Part shown: positions 43,722 to 51,988 of the stretch, piece by piece
Position numbering within the stretch: position 1 is the stretch's first letter
How the letters are laid out: each line of letters opens with the position of its first letter
NCBI RefSeq assembly: GCF_000428105.1
Contig: NZ_ATZH01000023.1
Span: 1-64,000 of the forward strand
DNA: 64,000 bases
Origin: Bacteroides pyogenes DSM 20611 = JCM 6294
Lineage (GTDB): Bacteria > Bacteroidota > Bacteroidia > Bacteroidales > Bacteroidaceae
Direction of reading: 5' to 3'
Position numbers and translations under genes: made by a program
Notes under the pieces: model-generated
Databases searched by the model: none
Seen by the model: only the letters and a program-made list of their open reading frames with translations
Told to the model about the DNA's origin: nothing

Positions 43722-46700
43722 ATGAAAAATATGACACGGAAATTAATTGCTTTGGGAATTGCTTTATCAATGGCTCTTTCTGCAAGCTCACAAGAAACGG
43801 CCATGCAGGGAGAAGACCACATGGCACATGATGTAGGCGAAATTCCTGTTCGATATGCTCTTACTCCGGCAGGTGCCGTCACCTATCAGGTGTCGGTGGA
43901 TATTCATCCCGATCCTGAGGAGTTTCATCCTCATTTGTCATTCGACTATAACAGCCGCCAGCCTGAAAGCGCAATGGGGTACGGATGGAATATCGGAGGA
44001 CTGTCCGGTATCACCCATGTTGCAGGAACGATTTATTACGACGGAAAGTCGTCTCCTCTGTCGTTGAGCGAAGATAAGCTGATGCTGGACGGCGTGCGTC
44101 TGATAAAGACCGGCGCGGATAGCTGGCAGAGCGAACAGGGATTCGTGAAAGTGAGCCGGCAGGCGGACGGCACATTGGCAGTCCGTTATCCCGACGGAAG
44201 CACCGCGAAGTTCGAAGCCTCCCCGAAAGCTCCTTTCAGCTATGTGATGACTTTGCATACTAACCGCAAGGGGCGTACTGTGAAGTATATCTATACGCAG
44301 GCAGACAATCTGCCTTACATCCGTACCATTTTGTATGGAGAAACCGGAGGAGTCTACAACGATTCGATTGTATTCACCTACCGTAGCGTGAATGACAACA
44401 TGACCCGTTATGCAGATGGAAAACCTTTGAAACGCAGTCGGTTGCTGGAGAAGGTGGAGTCGTTCCATAAAGGGAAACTGTGGCGCCGCTATCTGATTTC
44501 TTATCAGCAGCGAGGGGTGTATCTGCCGGTGCGGCTGGAGTGTGAGACGGAAACCGGCAAGCTCAATCCCCTGCGATTCGAATATGGCGACGAACGGACT
44601 ATCGAGTTTCTTGGGGGGAGGAGCCTTTATTTGACTAACTATTTTCGTAATTCCGTTCAGGGAGCAAACTCTCACAAATCTCTTGTTTTGTCGCGTGGCA
44701 AGTTCAGCCGCGATTCGAAAAGCGACGGTTTGATTTCGTATCCCGCGCTCGGTGAAACTGCCGAGGACCAACGATTGCTGGTGTACAAGGATTTGTCGGA
44801 GCTGGTGGTTTCTCCCGTTGTGTTTACAGCCGGAAGAGGCTTTAAGCAACTGGAAGCGATAGACGTGAACGGAGACGGCTTGGAGGAGCCCGTAAGGGTG
44901 AATTATTATGATGGCAGGCTGGTAGCCTCTGTCTATACGAACGATGTCGACCCCGCACGTTATTCGGAATACGTATATCTGGAGGGGAGCGGATATGTGC
45001 ATGAGCGGCAGATGCTTACCGGCGACTTCGATGGAGACGGGAAAATAGAGTTGCTGGCCATATCCAGTTGCCGAGACCCGAAAAAAAAGAAATATCCGTC
45101 ACGTGCTTTATTGGTAGATCTGGATAAGCGCAAAACTATTTACGACGGGGCTTGTTTCGATTTTACATTGTACCAAACGGACAACAGGGCCTTGTATGGA
45201 GACCGGCTGATGGCCATGGACTACAACGGCGACGGTAAAACGGACATTTGCCTGATCAACATAAACGGTCTTTATGTATATGAGTTCACCGGAAGCGGGT
45301 TCAAGCAACTGGCATATTCGAACGCCATCAACATTATGTACTTCAATTTTGAAAGCCCCGGCATCAAAGACAGGGAGCTGATGGTGGCGGACATGAACGG
45401 CGACGGGAATATGGATATTGTTCTGGGGCCCCGGCGCATACATTGCAAGGAAGGCTTCAAGCACTTGGGAGACGGGATCTGCCGCGGTGCGTGCAATGAT
45501 GAAAGCCATCTGAGGAGTACCAGCGCAAGCGGATACAAGCACTATGTGCATTCCTATTCCGGCCACGAGTGTCTGGTTGATCCAAGCGTAAGGCAGCATG
45601 ATTTGGTCGTATTCGATTGGAACGTGGAAAACGGGAAACAGTGGAAGTTTCTTATATCTACCGGAAACTCTTCTTACACTCCTTCCAATCCCGGATTCAA
45701 GGTACATACGGAGGAATTGTTCTATTGCTTTCACGAGACGGTAGGGCTGAACTTTATGCTGGTGGACGTGGATAAGGACGGGCTGCCCGACCTGCTGCGC
45801 AACGTACGCGGGAAAATCTACCTCCATCTGAATGAGAACGGGAAAATAAGCCTGAATCATAACATACGCTCCATTTTGCAAATGGATAATTTATCGGCAC
45901 AATTTGCCGTGGCGAATGTCACTCAGGCCTACTATTGGTCGGGGAGCCTCATTTGTGTGGACAACGAGAAGCTTCATGCGTACAATTATACGCACGATGA
46001 GTCGATAGGGCGTATGCTGCACAATCTTACCGATAGTTACGGAGTAACCTCGAACCATTACTATACGGATATAATGGAAACGTCCGAGAGTCGCTATGTG
46101 GGGCAACCGGATATGTCGCTGGGGTATATCGACTATCCGTACGCGATAATGACTCCCCGCTTGTATGTGCCCGCATGGCAGAAAAAAACGAAAGGAGGCA
46201 CGCAGATTTCATGGGAATATTATAAATACACCAATGCCGTGTTCCATCGCACGGGTTTGGGATTCTGCGGTTTCCGGAAGATCGAGGCGAAAGATGTGGT
46301 GAATAAACGTACGATGGCTTCTGTGTTCGACCCCAAACTCTTGGGTGCGGAGGTGAGAAAAGAGACTCCTGCCGACACCATTATACGCAGCTATGTATTG
46401 GAAAGATCGAAGAATGAGACAGTGATTCTGAAACTGCAGAAAGAAACGGTGAAGGATGCTCTCAACGGGACGAGAAAAATTATCGCATATGAGCATAACG
46501 GGTATGGGCAAGTGACCGGCATGTCTACTGCATCTGGCGGCAATAAGATAGAAGCGAGATCGTACGGTTATCAGAATGTGGAAAATAGCGGGCTTTATCT
46601 GTTGGGACTGAAACGTTATGAGCAGACAAAGAGTTTTCGCAATGATTCGACCGTCACCCGCGAAACGAAAACAGACTACGACAGCCGGTATCTGCCTGTC

Positions 46701-49700
46701 CGAAAAACGCATTTTTTCAACGGGAATATCGTATCGCAACAACTTTACGAGTATAACAACCGGATGCAACTGACCGCGACAAAGAAACGTGCTTACGAAT
46801 CGACGGACTGGTTGTCGAAAGCGTTTGCCTATGACCGGGACGGACGTCTGATAAAAGAAACCGATGTCATGGGCTTGTCGGCCACCTATGCTTACGACCC
46901 TGCAACCGGTCTTTTGCAAAGCAGTACAGATCATAAAGGACGCACGACTCGTCATGTGTACGATGCGTGGGGACGTCTTGTAGAAACGCGCAACCCTGAC
47001 GGGCATGTGAGGCATGTGTCTGCATCATGGAGCAAGGAAGGAGATCCGGGTTTGTACGTGATGACCGTTGTCGAAACGGGCAAACCTGTGACTAAAACGT
47101 ATTACGACTTCCTTAAACGGGAAGTGCGCTCCTCGCAGCTCCGATTCGACGGACGTGAAATGAAAACGGATAAAATGTACAATCCCCGAACCGGCCTGCT
47201 TGAAAAAGAATCGTTGCCCGCTAAGGATGGCGCTCCTTCACGGTGGAACATCCATGTGTACGACCGGTTCGGTCGCCGCACCTCTACCCGCTATGCTTCG
47301 GGTAAAGTGGATTCTTGCGCTTACGGGGCCTTGACCGATACGATTATCGAGAATGGCATACGCCGCATCCGCAGGTATGATGTAACGGGTTTGATAACGC
47401 AAGTGACGGATGATGCGGGAAGTATCTCCTATTATTACCGCCCCGACGGGCAGCCTGTTGCCGTAGTGGCTCCGGGAGATGTTCAAACGCGCTTCTATTA
47501 TGATAAGTACGGTCGTCGTACGAGGATTAAAGACCCCAGTGCGGGAATCCGGCAAACGGAGTATGATAAGAATGGGAATATCTGCAAAGAGACGGACGCC
47601 GACGGGCGTGAAATCAGGAAAGAGTACGACCGCTACGGCCGCCTCACGAAACAGATAACGCCTGATCTGACTACGGTTTATGCCTATGACAATACGGAAA
47701 ATCTGCTGCTTTCGGCAGTGTCTGACAACGGCAGCGCCGCGCGCAACACGTATGACGCGTATGGCAGGCTGAAAACACGGCGCGAAGAGGCTCCGGACGG
47801 CAAGTGGCTGCAAAAGACATACAGCTATACGGCCGACGGGCAAACTTCATCCATCGCCTACGTCTCGCAAAACGGCGCTTTGGCTACAGAACTGCTGTCC
47901 TACCGTAACGGCTTCCTCACCGAGGTGCGTCTGGCGGACGGAACTCCGGTCTATCGCCATGACGAAGAGAATGCGTTGGGGCAACTGACGAAACTCACTG
48001 TCGGATCGATGCGTCGCAGCTATGAATTCAACGAATGGGGGCTGCCTGTAAGGCGAAGCATTACCCGTGCGGACGGAACCCTGATGTTTGCTCATAGTTA
48101 CCGCTTCAACGCATCGAACAACAATCTTGAAAGCCGTAAGGATGAAACGAGAAGTCTGTCGGAGAGCTTCGGTTATGATGAGCTGAACCGCTTGTCCGTA
48201 TATGGCGACAAATCGGTGGTTTACGACAATCATGGCAATATCCTGCGTAAGGGAGATGCGGGCGAACTGGTCTACACCGACCCCAACCGTCCTTATGCCG
48301 TTACAGGCCTTAATCCGGTGCAAGACAATCCGGTGAAGTCCGGTCTCGACATCGCGTATATTGCCGGTGATCGTCCCTCCGTCATCACTCAGGGTGCGAA
48401 GAAAGCGGCGCTGACGTATAATGCCGGGCACGAGCGTGTACGCATGCAGTATGCTGTGAATGATTTGACCCGGTTGACACGCTATTATCTGGGGGGTAAC
48501 TATGAATTTGATGAAACTGTTGGCGGATTCAAAGAAAAGCTATATCTTGGCGGAGGATATTACAATGCTCCTGCGGTATTGTTGAAAGAAGGAGGCAACT
48601 CGTCTGTTTACTTTGTTCATCGTGACTACTTGGGAAGTATCTTACAGATAGCCGATACTCAAGGAAATGTGGTGGAAGAGAATAGCTTCGACGCATGGGG
48701 AAGTTTGCGCAACCCGATGAATCAGGCGATCTACACACAGGGCGAAGAACCCGAACTGTTGTTGGGCCGCGGATATACAGGGCATGAGCATCTGCCGTTC
48801 TTTGGATTGATTAATATGAATGCCCGTCTGTATGACCCGTTGTTAGGCCGTTTTCTTTGTCCTGACCCGTATGTGCAGATTCCTGACTTTATGCAGTCTT
48901 TCAACCGGTACAGCTATTGTATGAATAGTCCGCTGTGCTATGTGGATGAGAGCGGGGAGTTTCTCTTAGGTTATACATTCGGTTTCTTCAGGGGGCTGTT
49001 CACCGGCAAAAACCCGTTTAAGACAGGCTGGCAAGGCGGAGTGAATGAAGTAAAGATTTGGGGCGGCTTGTTCACCACAGACATGAGAAAAAACTTTTTG
49101 GGTCAAGCATGGGAAATGCTTTCTCGGTTCACCTGGCAGAGTCCGCAAACCTTTTTCGGATTAGCCTTTTCCACATTTTCCAATTGGGCCGGTCAGGTGG
49201 ATGATGTTGATTACTGGGGCGGTGCTACGGTGGTAAGAGGAAACAATTGGAATTCCGGCGCAGTGACTTTAGGCAGCTATATCATTGGCAACAGAAATAT
49301 TGAGGCAGACCCTAACAACTATCTCTTTCAGCATGAGTACGGACACTATTTGCAAAGTCAGGAGATGGGGTTGGCATATATCCCTACCGTGGGAATTCCG
49401 AGCTTAAAAAGCGCTGCCAAATCAAGAGATCATAGCCTTCAGAAATTTGAGCAAGATGCAAATCGAAGGGCTTTCAATTATTTCAATGATCCGAAGAATA
49501 AGATAGATGGGTTTTATACATCGCAAGAGAGATATGATAAGTATAATGAGAATAAATCTTATGAAAATAGGACTGCCAAGGGATGGAACTTTTTTGAGAA
49601 TCCGTTGGATGTAAATGGTATTGGACACGAAAGTAGGGTGAAATATTACGATTACAAATTATCCGGCGCTATACACTCCCCCAATATGACATTGCGGATG

Positions 49701-49718
49701 TTTTGGCTGAAATATTGA
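43722..49718 (+). CDS. RHS-repeat polymorphic toxin-like protein with HExxH metallopeptidase tip
   Basis: A 1998-residue secreted protein. In order: signal peptide (about 1-25), SpvB-like N-terminal domain, FG-GAP/VCBS calcium-binding repeats (DVNGDGLEEP, DFDGDGKIEL, DYNGDGKTDI, DMNGDGNMDI, DVDKDGLPDL; about 385-700), many YD repeats (about 980-1600), and the RHS core (ARLYDPLLGRFLCPDPYVQ; about 1705-1745). The last 250 residues are variable and hold HEYGHYLQS (His1871, Glu1872, His1875), with Glu1910 in FEQDAN as a likely third zinc ligand. ATG at 43722 starts the signal peptide. GC falls over the tip, as in exchanged toxin modules. Confidence 0.93.
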   Translation: MKNMTRKLIALGIALSMALSASSQETAMQGEDHMAHDVGEIPVRYALTPAGAVTYQVSVDIHPDPEEFHPHLSFDYNSRQPESAMGYGWNIGGLSGITHVAGTIYYDGKSSPLSLSEDKLMLDGVRLIKTGADSWQSEQGFVKVSRQADGTLAVRYPDGSTAKFEASPKAPFSYVMTLHTNRKGRTVKYIYTQADNLPYIRTILYGETGGVYNDSIVFTYRSVNDNMTRYADGKPLKRSRLLEKVESFHKGKLWRRYLISYQQRGVYLPVRLECETETGKLNPLRFEYGDERTIEFLGGRSLYLTNYFRNSVQGANSHKSLVLSRGKFSRDSKSDGLISYPALGETAEDQRLLVYKDLSELVVSPVVFTAGRGFKQLEAIDVNGDGLEEPVRVNYYDGRLVASVYTNDVDPARYSEYVYLEGSGYVHERQMLTGDFDGDGKIELLAISSCRDPKKKKYPSRALLVDLDKRKTIYDGACFDFTLYQTDNRALYGDRLMAMDYNGDGKTDICLININGLYVYEFTGSGFKQLAYSNAINIMYFNFESPGIKDRELMVADMNGDGNMDIVLGPRRIHCKEGFKHLGDGICRGACNDESHLRSTSASGYKHYVHSYSGHECLVDPSVRQHDLVVFDWNVENGKQWKFLISTGNSSYTPSNPGFKVHTEELFYCFHETVGLNFMLVDVDKDGLPDLLRNVRGKIYLHLNENGKISLNHNIRSILQMDNLSAQFAVANVTQAYYWSGSLICVDNEKLHAYNYTHDESIGRMLHNLTDSYGVTSNHYYTDIMETSESRYVGQPDMSLGYIDYPYAIMTPRLYVPAWQKKTKGGTQISWEYYKYTNAVFHRTGLGFCGFRKIEAKDVVNKRTMASVFDPKLLGAEVRKETPADTIIRSYVLERSKNETVILKLQKETVKDALNGTRKIIAYEHNGYGQVTGMSTASGGNKIEARSYGYQNVENSGLYLLGLKRYEQTKSFRNDSTVTRETKTDYDSRYLPVRKTHFFNGNIVSQQLYEYNNRMQLTATKKRAYESTDWLSKAFAYDRDGRLIKETDVMGLSATYAYDPATGLLQSSTDHKGRTTRHVYDAWGRLVETRNPDGHVRHVSASWSKEGDPGLYVMTVVETGKPVTKTYYDFLKREVRSSQLRFDGREMKTDKMYNPRTGLLEKESLPAKDGAPSRWNIHVYDRFGRRTSTRYASGKVDSCAYGALTDTIIENGIRRIRRYDVTGLITQVTDDAGSISYYYRPDGQPVAVVAPGDVQTRFYYDKYGRRTRIKDPSAGIRQTEYDKNGNICKETDADGREIRKEYDRYGRLTKQITPDLTTVYAYDNTENLLLSAVSDNGSAARNTYDAYGRLKTRREEAPDGKWLQKTYSYTADGQTSSIAYVSQNGALATELLSYRNGFLTEVRLADGTPVYRHDEENALGQLTKLTVGSMRRSYEFNEWGLPVRRSITRADGTLMFAHSYRFNASNNNLESRKDETRSLSESFGYDELNRLSVYGDKSVVYDNHGNILRKGDAGELVYTDPNRPYAVTGLNPVQDNPVKSGLDIAYIAGDRPSVITQGAKKAALTYNAGHERVRMQYAVNDLTRLTRYYLGGNYEFDETVGGFKEKLYLGGGYYNAPAVLLKEGGNSSVYFVHRDYLGSILQIADTQGNVVEENSFDAWGSLRNPMNQAIYTQGEEPELLLGRGYTGHEHLPFFGLINMNARLYDPLLGRFLCPDPYVQIPDFMQSFNRYSYCMNSPLCYVDESGEFLLGYTFGFFRGLFTGKNPFKTGWQGGVNEVKIWGGLFTTDMRKNFLGQAWEMLSRFTWQSPQTFFGLAFSTFSNWAGQVDDVDYWGGATVVRGNNWNSGAVTLGSYIIGNRNIEADPNNYLFQHEYGHYLQSQEMGLAYIPTVGIPSLKSAAKSRDHSLQKFEQDANRRAFNYFNDPKNKIDGFYTSQERYDKYNENKSYENRTAKGWNFFENPLDVNGIGHESRVKYYDYKLSGAIHSPNMTLRMFWLKY

Positions 49719-49741
49719 TGAATATAAAAAGAATGTGAATT

Positions 49742-50176
49742 ATGAAACGAATCAGAAACTTTGTACTGTTTTTTGTTGCTTTCACGCTGCTATACGCTTG
49801 TAGAAGGGAGGGGCATACTGTCATTACGATAGTCAATCATTCCGATCGAAGTATAGCTGTTCAGGAACAGTATCCCGGCAATACGGAATTCATTCCGCTT
49901 TTTCGGTGCGGAAACGGTGTAATTCGTATTTTGCCGGGTTCTCAGATGACTACTTCGTATTATGGAGGGCCTCATGATTTAGGAGTTTGGGAAAGCCATT
50001 TTAAGAGTCGAAAATATATCCAGTTTTTGATTATGGATTGGGACACTTATTGGGAATATCATTCCAAACCTTGCGACATCATTCGTAAGTGTGTTCCCAT
50101 TCTCCATGTGTATCGACTTACCTTGGAAGACTTGGAGCGAATGGATTGGAAGGTCGTTTATCCGCCGGTGGAATAA
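49742..50176 (+). CDS. RHS-adjacent lipoprotein, copy 1 (candidate immunity protein)
   Basis: A 144-residue predicted lipoprotein (leader MKRIRNFVLFFVAFTLLYA, lipid Cys20), then ITIVNHSDRSIAVQEQYPG and a conserved end LEDLERMDWKVVYPPVE. It lies 23 bp after the RHS stop, the position of immunity genes for polymorphic toxins. The residues after the Cys (RREG) lack the acidic surface-export signal of Bacteroides lipoproteins, suggesting that it faces the periplasm. The immunity role is inferred from context only. Confidence 0.75.
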   Translation: MKRIRNFVLFFVAFTLLYACRREGHTVITIVNHSDRSIAVQEQYPGNTEFIPLFRCGNGVIRILPGSQMTTSYYGGPHDLGVWESHFKSRKYIQFLIMDWDTYWEYHSKPCDIIRKCVPILHVYRLTLEDLERMDWKVVYPPVE

Positions 50177-50201
50177 GAGGCACAGAATATTTACTCAGAG
50201 A

Positions 50202-50223
50202 AAGGAGGTGTAAAAGCCTTCTT
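50202..50223 (+). terminator. hairpin after lipoprotein copy 1
   Basis: AAGGAGG (50202-50208) pairs with CCTTCTT (50217-50223), followed by CCC and six T. It recurs after copies 2 and 3. Confidence 0.5.
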
Positions 50224-50251
50224 CCCTTTTTTAGTTCGGAAGGTGGAACTG

Positions 50252-50259
50252 TATCTTTG
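50252..50259 (+). promoter_or_regulatory. -7 box ahead of lipoprotein copy 2
   Basis: TATCTTTG, an exact TAnnTTTG match, about 180 nt upstream of copy 2. Equivalent boxes lie before copies 3 (50948-50955, TACCTTTG) and 4 (51655-51662, TATCTTTG). Confidence 0.5.
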
Positions 50260-50437
50260 CATCGCTGAGGTAGATGGTTTTTATGCGCCTGATTGCAACC
50301 GGGCGCAATGGGAAAGGAGTTGCATTGCAATTTAGCTGTTATTACGATTACAAATTATCCGGCGCTATACACTCCCCCAATATGACATTGCGGATGTTTT
50401 GGTTAAAATATTGGTGAATATAAAAAGAATGTAAATT

Positions 50438-50872
50438 ATGAAACGAATCAGAAACTTTGTACTGTTTTTTGTTGCTTTCACGCTGTTATACGCTTGCAGA
50501 AGGGAGGGGCATTCTGACATTACGATAGTCAATCATTCCGATCGAAGTATATCTGTTCAGGAACAGTATCCCGGCAATGCGGAATTTGCTGTGCTGTTTC
50601 AGTGCGGAAACGGTGCAACTCGTATTTTGCCAGACTCTCAGCTTATTATTTCGAATGAAGATGGCCCTCATGGTTTAGGAGTTTGGGAAGGCTATTTTAA
50701 ACGTAATAAATACCTTCAGTTTTTGATTATGGATTGTGACACTTATTGGGAATATCATTCCGAACCTTGCGATACCATTCATAAATATGTTCCCATTCTC
50801 CATGTGTATCGACTTACTTTGGAAGACTTGGAGCGAATGGATTGGAAGGTCGTTTATCCGCCGGTGGAATAG
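50438..50872 (+). CDS. RHS-adjacent lipoprotein, copy 2
   Basis: A 144-residue paralogue of the lipoprotein at 49742, with the same leader, Cys20 and C-terminal block. Differences cluster in the middle (EFAVLFQCGNGATRILPDSQ, SNEDGPHGLGVWEGYFKRN), the region that would contact a toxin if this is immunity. An RHS 3'-end relic precedes it (about 50338-50417), followed by the same spacer that precedes copy 1. Confidence 0.75.
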   Translation: MKRIRNFVLFFVAFTLLYACRREGHSDITIVNHSDRSISVQEQYPGNAEFAVLFQCGNGATRILPDSQLIISNEDGPHGLGVWEGYFKRNKYLQFLIMDCDTYWEYHSEPCDTIHKYVPILHVYRLTLEDLERMDWKVVYPPVE

Positions 50873-51133
50873 GAGGCACAGAATATTTACTCAGAGGAAG
50901 GAGGTGTAAAAGCCTTCTTCCCTTTTTTAGTTCGGAAGGTGGAACTGTACCTTTGCATCGCTGATGTAGATGGTTGTTATACGCCTGATTGCAACCGGGC
51001 GCAATGGGAAAGGAGTTGCATTGCAATTTAGCTATTATTACGATTACAAATTATCCGGGGCTATACACTCCCCTAATATGGCATTGCGGATGTTTGGGTT
51101 AAAATATTGATGAATATAAAAAGAATGTGAATT

Positions 51134-51577
51134 ATGAAACGAATCAGAAACTTTGTACTATTTTTTGTTGCTTTCACGCTGTTATACGCTTGCAGAATGG
51201 AGGGACATTCTGACATTACGATAGTCAATCATTCCGATCGAAGTATAGCTGTTCAGGAGCAGTATCCCATCAATCCGGAATCGGAATTCATTCCGCTTTT
51301 TCGGTGCGGAAACGGTGCAACTCGTATTTTGCCGAATTCTCAGCTTATTATTCCGAATGAAGATGGTCCTCCTGGTTTAGGAGGAGTTTGGGAAAGCTAT
51401 TTTAAACGTAATAAATACCTTCAGTTTTTGATTATGGATTTTGATATTTATTGGGAATATCATTCCAAACCTTGCGACATCATTCGTAAGTGTGTTCCCA
51501 TTCTCCATGTGTATCGGCTTACCTTGGAAGACTTGGAGCGAATGGATTGGAAGGTCGTTTATCCGCCGGTGGAATAG
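51134..51577 (+). CDS. RHS-adjacent lipoprotein, copy 3
   Basis: A 147-residue paralogue with small in-frame insertions (PINPESEFIPLF and GLGGVWESYFK) but the same leader and C-terminal block. Its middle mixes features of copies 1 (EFIPLFRCGNG, CDIIRKCVPILH) and 2 (NEDGP, FKRNKYLQFLIMD), as expected from recombination between copies. It has its own upstream promoter box and RHS-tail relic. Confidence 0.75.
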   Translation: MKRIRNFVLFFVAFTLLYACRMEGHSDITIVNHSDRSIAVQEQYPINPESEFIPLFRCGNGATRILPNSQLIIPNEDGPPGLGGVWESYFKRNKYLQFLIMDFDIYWEYHSKPCDIIRKCVPILHVYRLTLEDLERMDWKVVYPPVE

Positions 51578-51840
51578 GAGGCACAGAATATTTACTCAGA
51601 GGAAGGAGGCGTAAAAGCCTTCTTCCCTTTTTTATAAGTCGGAAGGTGGAACTGTATCTTTGCATCGCTGATGTAGATGGTTGTTATGCGCCTGATTGCA
51701 ACCGGGCGCAATGGGAAAGGAGTTGCATTGCAATTTAGCTGTTATTACGATTACAAATTATCCGGTGCTATACACTCCCCCAATATGACATTGCGGATGT
51801 TTTGGCTGAAATATTGATGAATATAAAAAGAATGTAAATT

Positions 51841-51978
51841 ATGAAACGAATCAGAAACTTTGTACTGTTTTTTGTTGCTTTCACGCTGCTATACGCTTGC
51901 AGAAGGGAGGGGCATACTGACATTGTGATAGTTAATAAATCCAATCAGGATATTGGTTGTTTTACGGATGTTTGGTAG
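51841..51978 (+). pseudogene. RHS-adjacent lipoprotein, copy 4, truncated
   Basis: A 45-codon frame identical in its leader to the other copies, then diverging (HTDIVIVNKSNQDIGCFTDVW) and stopping. The C-terminal two thirds are missing, and the stop codon of the convergent receptor gene is only 11 bp away. It is a broken fourth copy, cut at the junction with the conserved flank. Confidence 0.85.
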
Positions 51979-51988
51979 CGAAACCCCA

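Larger units (their letters stand above)
49643..51840 (+). repeat. about 700-bp tandem duplication carrying the RHS 3' end and lipoprotein
   Basis: The unit runs from the last 25 or so codons of the RHS gene (TATTACGATTACAAATTATC) through the lipoprotein, hairpin and promoter box. Lipoprotein starts are at 49742, 50438, 51134 and 51841: 696, 696 and 707 bp apart. Only the first unit has the RHS tail in frame with the toxin; later ones carry it as an untranslated relic. Confidence 0.95.
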
